A model generated the notes under the pieces. That model was not told the origin of the DNA. It saw nothing but the letters and a program-made list of their open reading frames with translations, and searched no databases. Positions 10,126-18,550 of a stretch of DNA of 64,000 nt are shown one piece after another. The DNA is from Sandaracinus sp. (GTDB lineage Bacteria; Myxococcota_A; Polyangia; Polyangiales; Houyiibacteriaceae), in NCBI GenBank assembly GCA_002699025.1, contig PABA01000232.1, positions 122,609-186,608 on the forward strand, written 5' to 3'. Made by a program: the position numbers and the translations under genes. The stretch's first letter is position 1. Every line of letters begins with the position of its first letter.

Positions 10126-11229
10126 CTACTCCGCGTCCGCGTCGGCGCTGGCGGCGTCGCCCTCGCCGAGCCGCGCCTGGATGTGCTCGAGCCGGTCCAT
10201 CATCCGCTCCTCGAGCTCCAGGATGGCGCCGCTCGTGTCGTTCTCCTTCACCAGCAGCGACGTGAGCGTCGCGGTGAAGATGCCGACGACCACCATGCCC
10301 GCGACGATCAGCCCCACGGTCAGCAGGCGCCCGGTCATGGTCTCCGGGTTGTGGATGTCGCCGAAGCCGCCGGTGACGACGGTGGTGAAGGACCACCAGA
10401 GGCTCTGCCCGAGGCTCTCGACGCCCTCGTGATCGGGGCGCCCCTCGGCCCACCAGATGCCGACGCCGCCGACGACGAGCACGACGACGAGGATGCGCAT
10501 GGAGCGGCGCATCATGCGCACGTCGAAGGTCGCGGCGAGCTTGTCCATGCCGCGCCAGAAGAAGAGGACGATGCGTAGGAGGCGCGCGAGCCGCGCGAGC
10601 CGGATGAGCCGCGCGAGCCGCGCGAGGCGGCCGAGCCGGAGCGCCTGCGCGCTCGGGAGCGGGATCGAGGTGACGAAGTCGACCCAGTAGCGGCGCCAGA
10701 ACCAGCGCTTGGACTCGGCGTGGCGGAGGCGCCAGAAGAAGTCGGCGAGGAAGATGCAGCAGGCGCCGACGTCGACCCACTCCATGACGAACACCGTGCG
10801 CGGCGGGAGCGCGACCAGCTCGATGGTGAGCAGGAGCGCGATCACGACGACGATGAGCGTCATGATGAAGGTGTCGAGGACGAGGAGGCGGCGGCGCGTG
10901 CCGAGGCGCTCCGTGAGGCGGTCGGCGAGGAGGCGCTCCTGGCGGGCGTCCTCGACGCGGCGGGTCTTCTCGACGAGCTCGTCGTGCTCGGCCGTGAGAT
11001 CGACGACGCGCGCCCGGAGCGCCTCGAAGCCGCCGAGATCCCCCTCCTCGAGCCGCGCCTCCGCGTCGGCCCGGTAGCCCTCGAGGCGCTCGATCAGCGC
11101 GCGCCGCTCGTCGCCGAGGCGCGTGAGGATGCGGTCGTGCCGCTCGACGGGCAGGTCCGTGAGCCGGCGCCGCAGCACGGCGGCGCGCGCGGCCTCGTAG
11201 CGGCTCTTCAGCTCGTCCCCGCTCCCCAT
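10126..11229 (-). CDS. Voltage-sensor-type ion channel with unusual selectivity filter
   Basis: The 367-residue protein has an N-terminal charged coiled-coil region (residues 1-110), then transmembrane segments S1-S4, a pore helix, the filter and S6, and a short cytoplasmic C-terminus. The S4 segment (about residues 195-220) has an Arg at every third position through RLGRLARLARLIRLARLARLL, about eight in a row, which is an extended voltage sensor. The pore reads SFTTVVTGGFGD (near residue 285). This aligns with the potassium filter TVGYGD/TVGFGD, except that the second filter position is Gly instead of Val or Ile. Potassium selectivity is likely by family but not certain. The gene probably begins the minus-strand unit continuing to the hydrolase, although 243 bp separate them. 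Confidence 0.85.
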   Translation of the reverse strand: MGSGDELKSRYEAARAAVLRRRLTDLPVERHDRILTRLGDERRALIERLEGYRADAEARLEEGDLGGFEALRARVVDLTAEHDELVEKTRRVEDARQERLLADRLTERLGTRRRLLVLDTFIMTLIVVVIALLLTIELVALPPRTVFVMEWVDVGACCIFLADFFWRLRHAESKRWFWRRYWVDFVTSIPLPSAQALRLGRLARLARLIRLARLARLLRIVLFFWRGMDKLAATFDVRMMRRSMRILVVVLVVGGVGIWWAEGRPDHEGVESLGQSLWWSFTTVVTGGFGDIHNPETMTGRLLTVGLIVAGMVVVGIFTATLTSLLVKENDTSGAILELEERMMDRLEHIQARLGEGDAASADADAE

Positions 11230-11380
11230 CGGCTCCCGCGAGCCTACGCCGGGGCGGGGCGTCTTCTCCAGCCCCGAAGCGCGCGAGGGCGCGGGCGGAG
11301 CGTCGGGCGCCGGCGCGAGGGTGGCTGAACGCCGCCCGCACCCGAGCTCGATTCTCCCTCGGCCGGCGTCACTCGGGGCC

Positions 11381-11506
11381 GGCGTGATGGAGGCCAGCGT
11401 GCTCGCGGTCGGCGTGATGGTGGCCAGCGTGCTCGCGGTCGGCGTGGTGGAGGCCAGCGTGCTCGAGGTCGGCGTGATGGAGGTCGAGGCAAGCGTGCTC
11501 GAGGTC
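11381..11506. repeat. 30-bp tandem repeat, about four copies
   Basis: Units begin GGCGTGATGGAGGCCAGCGT and continue GCTCGCGGTC; copies start at 11381, 11411, 11441 and 11471, the last with a 6-bp insertion. The repeat fills much of the 340-bp gap between the sigma54-type regulator and the channel gene. The copies differ at a few positions and have no unique spacers. Confidence 0.85.
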
Positions 11507-11569
11507 GGCGTGCCCGAAGCCCGTCACTCCGGAGCGGCGCCACCGCGGGCCGGCGTCACCGCAGTCCCG

Positions 11570-13078
11570 TCACTCCAGGCCGTAGCGCTTGAGGCGATCG
11601 GCGAGGGTCGTCCGGCTGATGTCGAGCTCGCGGGCGAGCTGGGTGCGGTTTCCGCCCGTGCGCTCCAGGCCCCGCTCGATGATGGCGCGCTCGAGGCTCT
11701 CCACGGCCTCGGCGAGCGTCGCCTCGCCCCGGGCCGCCGCGAGGGCCGCCGAGTTGCCGGCGAGGGAGGCGTAGCCGCCGGCCTCGCGGATGGCGGCGCC
11801 GAGGTGCTCGGGGCCGACCTCGGGCGCGTCGCCGGCCGTGAGCTGCCAGCGCATGACCTCGGCGCGGAGCTCGCGGACGTTCCCGGGCCAGCGGTAGCGC
11901 TCGAGGCACTCCCAGGCGGCGTCGGAGACGCGGGGCGGGCCGCCTTCGCGCTCGGCGAGGAAGTGCTCGACGAGGAGGCGCACGTCGCCGACGCGATCGC
12001 GGAGCGGCGGGAGCTCCACGGGGAGCACGTGGAGCCGGTAGTAGAGGTCCTGGCGGAAGCGGCCGTCGCGGACGGCGGCCGTGAGGTCCTTGTGGGTCGC
12101 GGCGACGACGCGCACGTCGGCGCGGCGGGGGCTCGTGGCGCCGACCGGGAGGTAGGAGCCGTCCTGGAGCACGCGCAGGAGCTTCACCTGGAGGGCGGGG
12201 GACATGTCGCCGACCTCGTCGAGGAAGAGCGTGCCCCCGTCGGCCGCGCCGAAGAGCCCCTCGCTGCGCTGGACGGCGCCGCTGAAGGCGCCGCGCACAT
12301 GACCGAAGAGGGTGGACTCGAGCAGCTCGTCGGTCATGGCCGCGCAGTTCTGGGCGACGAAGGGGGCCTCGCTGCGGCGGCCGTGCTCGTGGAGGGCGCG
12401 GGCGACGAGCTCCTTGCCCGTGCCGCTCTCGCCGAGGACCAGGGCCGTGGCGTCGCTCTCGGCGAGGCGCGGGAGGAGCTCGAAGACGGCCTCCATCTGC
12501 GGGGAGCGCCCGACCATGCCCCAGAGGCCCGGCGCGTCGCCGCGGCGGGCGCGGCGGTCGGCCTCGTGGGCGGCGATCTCGGCGGCGGCGGCGCGGAGGA
12601 GGGCGCGCACGGGGCGGCGCATGCGGGCGTCGACGATGGGGAGGCGGCGGACGGCGTCGGTGGCCTCCGCGGGCTCGACGGGGGGACCGAGGTCGCAGAG
12701 GGCGCGGGCCAGCTCGGGGCGCGCCGGGGTCTCCGGACCTTCGCCGAAGCCAGAGGCGACGACGCGCCCGAGGACGCGGCCGTCCGAGCCGTGGACGGGC
12801 TCGGCGAGGGCGCCGAGGCCGAGGTGGCAACGGAGCGGGTCGCCCGCCCCGGCCGCGCGGCGGTAGAAGGCGTCGCAGCGGGCGAAGCCTTCGCGCGTGA
12901 AGAGGGCGGTGCGGCAGACCGGGCTGGCCGCGCGGAGGACGCCGCCGCGCTGGTGGGCGAGGGGCCCCTCGGCGCCGGTGAGCACGAGCGAGGCGCCCCA
13001 GGCCTCCTCGAGGATGGCCCGCGCCACACGCACCCCGCGCAGGGCCTCCCATCGCTCGAGGATCGCCGCGTCGGTCAT
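11570..13078 (-). CDS. Sigma54-dependent transcriptional regulator with PocR sensory domain
   Basis: This 502-residue protein has three parts. Residues about 5-140 match the PocR sensory domain: CRTALF, then ARCDAFYRRAA, then LRCHLGLGALAEPV, with Cys residues spaced as in PocR and a closing glycine-rich strand. The AAA+ domain (about 165-400) has Walker A GESGTGKE, a sigma54 loop written GAFSGA instead of GAFTGA, Walker B TLFLDEVGDM and the WPGNVREL segment. The C-terminus is a Fis-type helix-turn-helix (GGNRTQLARELDISRTTL). It should activate sigma54 promoters in response to a small ligand, classically a diol or similar compound in PocR relatives. No target gene is evident next door; the upstream gene on the same strand encodes an RCC1 lipoprotein. 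Confidence 0.9.
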   Translation of the reverse strand: MTDAAILERWEALRGVRVARAILEEAWGASLVLTGAEGPLAHQRGGVLRAASPVCRTALFTREGFARCDAFYRRAAGAGDPLRCHLGLGALAEPVHGSDGRVLGRVVASGFGEGPETPARPELARALCDLGPPVEPAEATDAVRRLPIVDARMRRPVRALLRAAAAEIAAHEADRRARRGDAPGLWGMVGRSPQMEAVFELLPRLAESDATALVLGESGTGKELVARALHEHGRRSEAPFVAQNCAAMTDELLESTLFGHVRGAFSGAVQRSEGLFGAADGGTLFLDEVGDMSPALQVKLLRVLQDGSYLPVGATSPRRADVRVVAATHKDLTAAVRDGRFRQDLYYRLHVLPVELPPLRDRVGDVRLLVEHFLAEREGGPPRVSDAAWECLERYRWPGNVRELRAEVMRWQLTAGDAPEVGPEHLGAAIREAGGYASLAGNSAALAAARGEATLAEAVESLERAIIERGLERTGGNRTQLARELDISRTTLADRLKRYGLE

Positions 13079-13101
13079 GGCGGGGGGGAGCATAGCGCGC
13101 C

Positions 13102-13137
13102 GCACGCCGCAGGCGTGCCCGCACGCCGCAGGCGTGC
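13102..13137. repeat. Tandem 19-bp repeat of a perfect hairpin
   Basis: The sequence GCACGCCGCAGGCGTGC occurs at 13102-13118 and 13121-13137. Each copy is a 7-bp inverted repeat with a 3-nt loop. It lies about 25 bp upstream of the PocR regulator start, where it could be a paired operator or an RNA hairpin. Confidence 0.7.
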
Positions 13138-13310
13138 CCCGTGCCCTTGCCCGTGCCCCTGCCCGTGCCCGAGGGAGAAGGCGGAGGAGACGAGAGCGAA
13201 CGCGAGCCCAAGCCACAGCCACAGCCCAAGCCACAGCCACAGCCCGAGCCCAGCTACAGCGCGAGCCACAGCTACAGCGCGAGCCACAGCCGCAGCCACT
13301 GCCGAGCCCC
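13138..13310. repeat. Low-complexity 6-bp-based repeats
   Basis: The stretch is built from GTGCCC/CTGCCC units (13140-13170) and then from CCACAG, GCCCAAG and GCCACAG units (13201-13310). No gene is supported. It occupies the upstream side of the PocR regulator. Confidence 0.75.
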
Positions 13311-13370
13311 TCCCACGGCAAGCTCCCCCCGCTACCCACGGCTCACCCCGCGACACCCCTCCCAGAACGC

Positions 13371-13406
13371 GGCGAGGCCGCGGTGGGTTCCCACCGCGGC
13401 CTCGCC
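13371..13406 (-). terminator. Perfect 17-bp hairpin after the RCC1 lipoprotein gene
   Basis: Arms 13371-13387 and 13390-13406 are exact reverse complements with a 2-nt centre. The hairpin begins 21 bp after the RCC1 gene stop. No T-run follows, so it may be a Rho-assisted or unconventional terminator. Confidence 0.65.
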
Positions 13407-13427
13407 GACGTCACGCTCGTGGCGGCC

Positions 13428-14810
13428 TCACTCGAGGCCGGCGACCTCGAGCGGGGTCGCGCTCGGGAGCCGGTCCTCGCGACCGAGCTGCCGGCGACCG
13501 TTCCAGCCCCAGCACCACACGCTGCCGTCGTCGAGGAGCGCGCAGGTCGTCTGGAAGCCGGCGGCCACGGCGACGGCCGTGCCCTCGAGGTCGACCTCGG
13601 TCGGCGAGAGCAGACAGTCCACGGTCGTCGTCGCCGTCGTGCAGGTCGAGTGACCCTCGATCGATCCGTCGCCGATCTGGCCCTCCTCGTTGGAGCCCCA
13701 GCAGAAGACGGAGCCGCCCGAGATGGCGCAGCTGTGCTCGTGGCCCACGGCGATCTGCGTGACGTCGCTCAGGCCGGGCACGGCCTGGGGCGTGTCGTTG
13801 CCCGTGTCCGTGTTGCCGAGGCCGAGCTGGCCCGCGAAGTTCGCGCCCCAGCAGACCACCGTGCCGTCGGTCTGCAGCGCGCAGACGTGCTCGGAGCCGA
13901 GGTCCATCTGCTCGATGGTGCTCGCGTCGATCTCGGCCTCGACCGGCGTCCGGGAGCAGTCGTAGGTGGTCGCGCTGTCGTCCGTGCACTCGTCCGGCTG
14001 GTCCTCGCCGTTGCCGAGCTGGCCGGCGCGGTCCGAGCCCCAGCAGGAGATGGCGCTCGCCGTGCGGGCGCAGGCGAACTGGCCGCCGCTGGCGACGTCG
14101 ACCTCGAGCGCGTCCGCGATCTCCACGTTCACCGGCAGGACGCTCTCCTCGACCTCCGAGTCGTCGCCGAGCTGGCCGCTCGTGTTGTCGCCGCTGCAGC
14201 GGACGGCGCCGCTCATGACGGTGCCGCAGGTGTTGATGCTGCCCGTGTCGAGCAAGGTCGGGTTGCTCCAGCCCATGACCTCCTCCGGGAGGAAGCGGCG
14301 CACGCGCTGATCGGAGCCGAGCGGGGGCACGTCCGAGAGACCCCAGCAGAACACGCCCTCCGCGGAGAGCGCGCAGTTGGAGGGGCCGCCGTTCGCGGTG
14401 ATCGTCGTGGCCTCGAGGCCGACGACGGAGACCGGCTCGGCGGAGCAGTCGACGACCTCGACGCCGCCGTCGGAGCAGTCGCCGTGGCGCATGCGATCGT
14501 CGCCGAGCTGGCCGAAGACGTTGCCGCCCCAGCAGAGGACCTCGCCGTTCTCGCGGCGCCCGCAGACGTGGTCGAAGCCCACGACGAGCTCCTCGATGGC
14601 GCACCCTTCGGTGCAACCCATCGGGCCGGCGTCCGTGCCGGCGTCCTCCTCGACGGGGCCGGAGTCGACGCCGCCGCCGGCGTCCTCTTCCACCATGGCG
14701 TCGGGCGTGCCCGCGTCCTCGTCGGGGGCGTCGTCGTCCCCACAGGCGCCCAGCACGAGGGCACAAGCCAAGAGGGACCGCAAGGTCCACGCGTTCCGGT
14801 CGATCGTCAT
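13428..14810 (-). CDS. RCC1-repeat lipoprotein
   Basis: The 460-residue protein starts at ATG 14810 behind GGAGGAGAG. The signal ends ALVLGAC followed by GDDDAPDEDAG, a lipobox with an acidic linker typical of this organism's lipoproteins. From residue about 75 there are repeated units of the form CALxxDGxVxCWGxNxxGQLG, roughly six or seven, which is the RCC1/regulator-of-chromosome-condensation propeller repeat. Bacterial members form beta-propellers at the cell surface or periplasm, and their partners are mostly unknown. The repeats carry extra Cys pairs, suggesting disulfides. The gene is monocistronic: a hairpin terminator follows it. Confidence 0.88.
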   Translation of the reverse strand: MTIDRNAWTLRSLLACALVLGACGDDDAPDEDAGTPDAMVEEDAGGGVDSGPVEEDAGTDAGPMGCTEGCAIEELVVGFDHVCGRRENGEVLCWGGNVFGQLGDDRMRHGDCSDGGVEVVDCSAEPVSVVGLEATTITANGGPSNCALSAEGVFCWGLSDVPPLGSDQRVRRFLPEEVMGWSNPTLLDTGSINTCGTVMSGAVRCSGDNTSGQLGDDSEVEESVLPVNVEIADALEVDVASGGQFACARTASAISCWGSDRAGQLGNGEDQPDECTDDSATTYDCSRTPVEAEIDASTIEQMDLGSEHVCALQTDGTVVCWGANFAGQLGLGNTDTGNDTPQAVPGLSDVTQIAVGHEHSCAISGGSVFCWGSNEEGQIGDGSIEGHSTCTTATTTVDCLLSPTEVDLEGTAVAVAAGFQTTCALLDDGSVWCWGWNGRRQLGREDRLPSATPLEVAGLE

Positions 14811-15068
14811 CTGCTCTCTCCTCCGTAAGCCAAGGCGTGGGAGTACCCCCCCGCAGAGCCGGCCGTCAAACCGTGGCCCTGACCCAGCCCCGGGGGCGGC
14901 GCAAACGAAAAGGTGTGGAAACGACTGCTCCGCGGGCGAGTCGCGCGGCGCGCCGCGCGGCGCGCCGCTCGACGCGAACCCGGCTCACGGAGAGAGCTCG
15001 GGACCCCCGCTGCCGGAGGCCGGGGCCGGGCCCCGCTGGCGAACGGATCCGCGCGAGGGGGGGCGTCG

Positions 15069-17099
15069 TCAGAGCGCGACGCGCACGCGGGTCAGCTCGC
15101 CCTCGCGGATCGTGACCCGATGACGCCGCTCGGGGCGCCCGGGGGCCCGCAGCACGAGCACGTGACGCCCGGCGGGGAGGCGCACGTTCGTCAGCGGCGT
15201 CGTCCCGAGGAGCCGGCCGCCGAGGTAGACCCGGCTCCAGGGCTGGGTGGCGATGGCGAGGCTCCCGCGGCCGCGCGGTCGCCGCATGGCCGAGCCGGTG
15301 GCCGGCGCCTCCTCGAGGACGACCGAGAGCGTGGAGGTCGCCCCGGCGCGCGCCTCGATCGTCTGCCGATGCTCCACGTGCCCCTCGAGCGCGAGCACGA
15401 CCTCGTGCTCCCCTGGGGCGACCTCGAAGGCGAGCGGCGTGCGCCCGGCCCGCTCCTCGCCGACGCGCACCTCGGCGCCGGCGGGCTGGCTCACGATGCG
15501 GAGCTCCGCCCGCTCGGCCGCCGCCTCGAGGACCACCTCCCGCTCCTCGCCCCCGGCGAGCTCGATCCCGCTCTCCTGGACGATCTCGTCTCCGCGGCGC
15601 ACGGCGAGCCGATGCGCCCCCGCCTCGACCCGGAGGCGGAGCGGCGCTGGCCCGCGCGGCTCGCCGTCGAGGCTCACGTCGAGCCCGGACGGGACGGTCC
15701 GCACGCGCAGCCAGGCCTGCGGGGGCGCGCTCGGCGTCACCGTCGCCGGAGGCGGCGTCGGTCCGGGAGGCGCGAGGGGAGGCGGAGCCGGCGCGCTCGG
15801 CCAGAGCAGCCAGGCGCCGAGCCCCCCGGCGGCGAGGAGCGCGAGCACGACCAGAGCCGCCCAGCGACGGCGCGGCGCGGGGCGCACGGAGGGGAGGCGC
15901 TCCGTCGGGTGCGAGGGGCGCCGCGGCTCCGCCGAGCTCGCCGGCCCGGGGAGATCCGCCGCGCCGAGCGGGACCGGGTCGAGATCCGTCGAGCCGCCGT
16001 GCTCGCCCAGGGGAGCGAAGCCCGAGGCCAGGTCGAAGGCGTCCTCGGGCACGGCCGGAGTGGGGAGCTCCACCGTGCCCGGCGGCGGGAGCGCGGTCGT
16101 CAGCGGGACCGTACCGGCGGCGCGCGGCGCGCGGCGGTCCTCGGCCACGACGTCCGGGAAGAGGGCGCTGACGTAGCGCCCGAGCTCCACCTGGTCGGAG
16201 GGCTCGGAGCGGCGCAGGAACTTCTCGAGGTCGGCGCGGAGCGCGAGGGCGTCCGGGTAGCGCCGCTCCCGGCGGGCCGCGAGGCAGCGCTCGACGACCC
16301 CCCGGAGGCCGCGCGGGAGCTGCTTCAGGCGCTCCGGCCGGGGGATGCGCCCGGAGGCGGCGGCGATCTTCGCCTCGCGCGGATCGTCGTGGGGGAAGAG
16401 CGTGTCCCCGGTGAGCGCCTCGAAGAGGAGGATGCCCACGTTGAAGAGGTCCGAGCGCCGGTCGAGGGGCTCGCCGCGCGACTGCTCGGGGGAGAGGTAG
16501 GCGTACTTGCCGCGCACCTTCCCGACGCGCGTCACCTCCCGCTTGCTCGTGCGCTGGAGCTTGGCGACGCCGAAGTCCACGACCTTCACCGCGCCGTCGA
16601 AGGAGACGAGCACGTTGGAGGGGGTGACGTCGCGGTGCACCAGGCCCAGCGGGCGACCCTGCCCGTCCGTCATCCCGTGGGCGTGGGCGAGCCCCTCGCA
16701 GACGAAGGAGAGGATCTTGGCCGCGTGGTGGGCCGGGAGGGCGCCGACGGCGGAGCGGCCGCGGAGGTGGGCCCGGGCCGTCTCGCGGGCGCGCTGGATG
16801 AGGGCGCGGAGGTCGACGCCCCGGACGAGCTCCATGACGAGGTAGGGCGTGCCGGCCTCCTCGCCGAAGTCGTAGACGTGCACGACGTTCGGGTGGCTGA
16901 GGCGCGCGGCGATGCGGGCCTCCTCCCGGAACATGGCCGTGAACTCCGGGTCCTCGGCGAGGTGCGGGAGGATGCGCTTCACCACGAGGTCGCGCCGGAA
17001 GCCCTCCGGGCCCTCCTTCCGAGCGAGGAAGATCTCCGCCATGCCGCCCTTCGCGAGGCGGCGCTGGAGGAGATAGGGGCCGAGGGGGATGCCTCCCAC
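15069..17099 (-). CDS. Transmembrane Ser/Thr protein kinase with three PEGA domains (copy 1)
   Basis: The 676-residue protein is placed from GTG 17099 because the kinase fold (GPYLLQRRLAKGGMAEIFLA) begins only a few residues later; an in-frame GTG at 17168 would add 23 residues without domain content. Key kinase motifs are VVKR (ATP-anchoring Lys), HRDVTPSN (catalytic loop), DFGVAK and SPEQSRGE. After an Ala/Pro-rich linker there is one transmembrane helix (WAALVVLALLAAGGLGAWLL, about residue 415). Three periplasmic PEGA domains follow, the last reading QPWSRVYLGGRLLGTTPL. The kinase is cytoplasmic and the PEGA part external. It is divergent from the FG-GAP lipoprotein and TPR-like genes, and its arrangement is mirrored by the kinase at 23875. 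Confidence 0.9.
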   Translation of the reverse strand: MGGIPLGPYLLQRRLAKGGMAEIFLARKEGPEGFRRDLVVKRILPHLAEDPEFTAMFREEARIAARLSHPNVVHVYDFGEEAGTPYLVMELVRGVDLRALIQRARETARAHLRGRSAVGALPAHHAAKILSFVCEGLAHAHGMTDGQGRPLGLVHRDVTPSNVLVSFDGAVKVVDFGVAKLQRTSKREVTRVGKVRGKYAYLSPEQSRGEPLDRRSDLFNVGILLFEALTGDTLFPHDDPREAKIAAASGRIPRPERLKQLPRGLRGVVERCLAARRERRYPDALALRADLEKFLRRSEPSDQVELGRYVSALFPDVVAEDRRAPRAAGTVPLTTALPPPGTVELPTPAVPEDAFDLASGFAPLGEHGGSTDLDPVPLGAADLPGPASSAEPRRPSHPTERLPSVRPAPRRRWAALVVLALLAAGGLGAWLLWPSAPAPPPLAPPGPTPPPATVTPSAPPQAWLRVRTVPSGLDVSLDGEPRGPAPLRLRVEAGAHRLAVRRGDEIVQESGIELAGGEEREVVLEAAAERAELRIVSQPAGAEVRVGEERAGRTPLAFEVAPGEHEVVLALEGHVEHRQTIEARAGATSTLSVVLEEAPATGSAMRRPRGRGSLAIATQPWSRVYLGGRLLGTTPLTNVRLPAGRHVLVLRAPGRPERRHRVTIREGELTRVRVAL

Positions 17100-17212
17100 G
17101 CCGAGGAGGGTAGTACACGGGCGGCGGGGCGAGGCGCGTCCTGGCTCGCGGCGTGTGGAGGAGCGCACGCGGGCCTTTCCGGGCGCGGCCGTGGGGTGGC
17201 AAGGTGCGCCGG

Positions 17213-18550
17213 ATGGCGGCGGTGCCGACGCGGAACGGAGAGGCGGGGGCGGTCCTGCGCGCCGCGCTCATGGACGGGCGGCTCCGGAGCGCCGTGCTCC
17301 CGGCCGCGGCGCTCCCGGCTGCGCTGCTCCCGGCGACGGTGCTCCTGAGCGCCTTGCTCCTGGGCTGCGGGGACGAGCGGGGCCTGCAGGTCCGCCTCGA
17401 CGTCCCGGAGGGGGCCGCGCCGGCGCAGGTCTGCCTGACCGCCCACGGGGCCGGGGAGCTCGTCTTCGCCCGGAGCTGGCCGGCCGACGAGGCGCGCGGC
17501 GGCACGCTGACCTTCGTCGCCGGGGACCGGGTCGACCGGCGGTTGCGCCTGAGCGCGCGGCTCCGGCGCGGCGGGCGCCGGGTCGCGGACGCGACGGCGG
17601 AGGAGAGCTTCGCGCCGGCCGCCGAGCGCGTCGTGGACCTCGAGCTCGCCCGCTGCCACCCGCGGAGCGCCCCACCGCCGGAGATCGTCGTGGGCGCCGT
17701 GAGCGGCGCCGAGCGGCTCGCGGCCGGCGATCTGGACGGGGACGGCGTGGACGAGGTCGTCGCGAGCGGCCCGGACGGGGCGACCGTGCTCGGCGGCGAG
17801 GTGCTCTCGAGCGAGCCGCTCCGCGTGAGCGGCCTGGCGGACCTCGACGGGGACTGCCTCCCCGAGGTCTTCGGGGTGAGCGCGAGCGGCGTCGTCGCCC
17901 TCCCGACGGGGACGCTCTCGGCGCGCGGGGAGCACGTGGTCGTGGGGGACGCCGGGCAGGGGCTCGGCGTCGGCGCGGGCGACGCGGACGGGCTCCGCTG
18001 GGGGCTGGTCGACGGCGTGATGCGCGGGCTCACGGGCTCGCCCGTGCGCGGGCTCGCGATCGGCGACCTGAACGGCGACGGCGTGGACGACCTGCTGGCG
18101 GTGGGCGAGGCGGGGGTGTCCGCCTTCTTCGGAGGCCCCGCGGGCCCGACGGCGGCCGTGGGGACCGCGCCGACGGCGTGGACCGGCCAGAGCGTGGCGC
18201 TCGGCGACTTCGACGACGACGGCGCGCTGGACGCGGCCGTGGGCGGGGACGGGCTCGTGCGCGTGGGGCGCAACCGCGGCGACGGGCTGCTCGAGGGGCG
18301 GCCGACGCTGGACGCACCAGGCGTGCGCGCGCTCCGGGCCATCGACGCGGACGGCGACTGCGCCGACGACCTGGTCGTGCTCGGCGAGGGCGAGGCCACG
18401 CTCTGGCTCGGGGCGGAGGACGCCGCGCTCCGCGAGGGCGGCGCGCTGCCGGGCGTGCTCGACGCGGTGGCCGCGGATCTGGACGGCGACGGGAGCCGGG
18501 AGCTGGTGCTGCTCGGCGCGGACGGAGAGGTGCGGACGTGGGTGCCCTGA
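17213..18550 (+). CDS. FG-GAP/VCBS-repeat lipoprotein
   Basis: This 445-residue protein starts at ATG 17213; a second in-frame ATG at 17270 would give a more usual signal length. The hydrophobic region is built of near-repeats (LPAAALPAALLPATVLLS) and ends ALLLGCGDE, a lipobox. Residues about 160-440 carry repeated DLDGDGVDE / DLNGDGVDD / DFDDDGALD calcium-binding loops of FG-GAP/VCBS beta-propellers. Such proteins sit in the outer membrane or periplasm and bind proteins or sugars. The next gene starts inside its last codons (13-bp overlap), so the two are coupled. Confidence 0.85.
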   Translation: MAAVPTRNGEAGAVLRAALMDGRLRSAVLPAAALPAALLPATVLLSALLLGCGDERGLQVRLDVPEGAAPAQVCLTAHGAGELVFARSWPADEARGGTLTFVAGDRVDRRLRLSARLRRGGRRVADATAEESFAPAAERVVDLELARCHPRSAPPPEIVVGAVSGAERLAAGDLDGDGVDEVVASGPDGATVLGGEVLSSEPLRVSGLADLDGDCLPEVFGVSASGVVALPTGTLSARGEHVVVGDAGQGLGVGAGDADGLRWGLVDGVMRGLTGSPVRGLAIGDLNGDGVDDLLAVGEAGVSAFFGGPAGPTAAVGTAPTAWTGQSVALGDFDDDGALDAAVGGDGLVRVGRNRGDGLLEGRPTLDAPGVRALRAIDADGDCADDLVVLGEGEATLWLGAEDAALREGGALPGVLDAVAADLDGDGSRELVLLGADGEVRTWVP

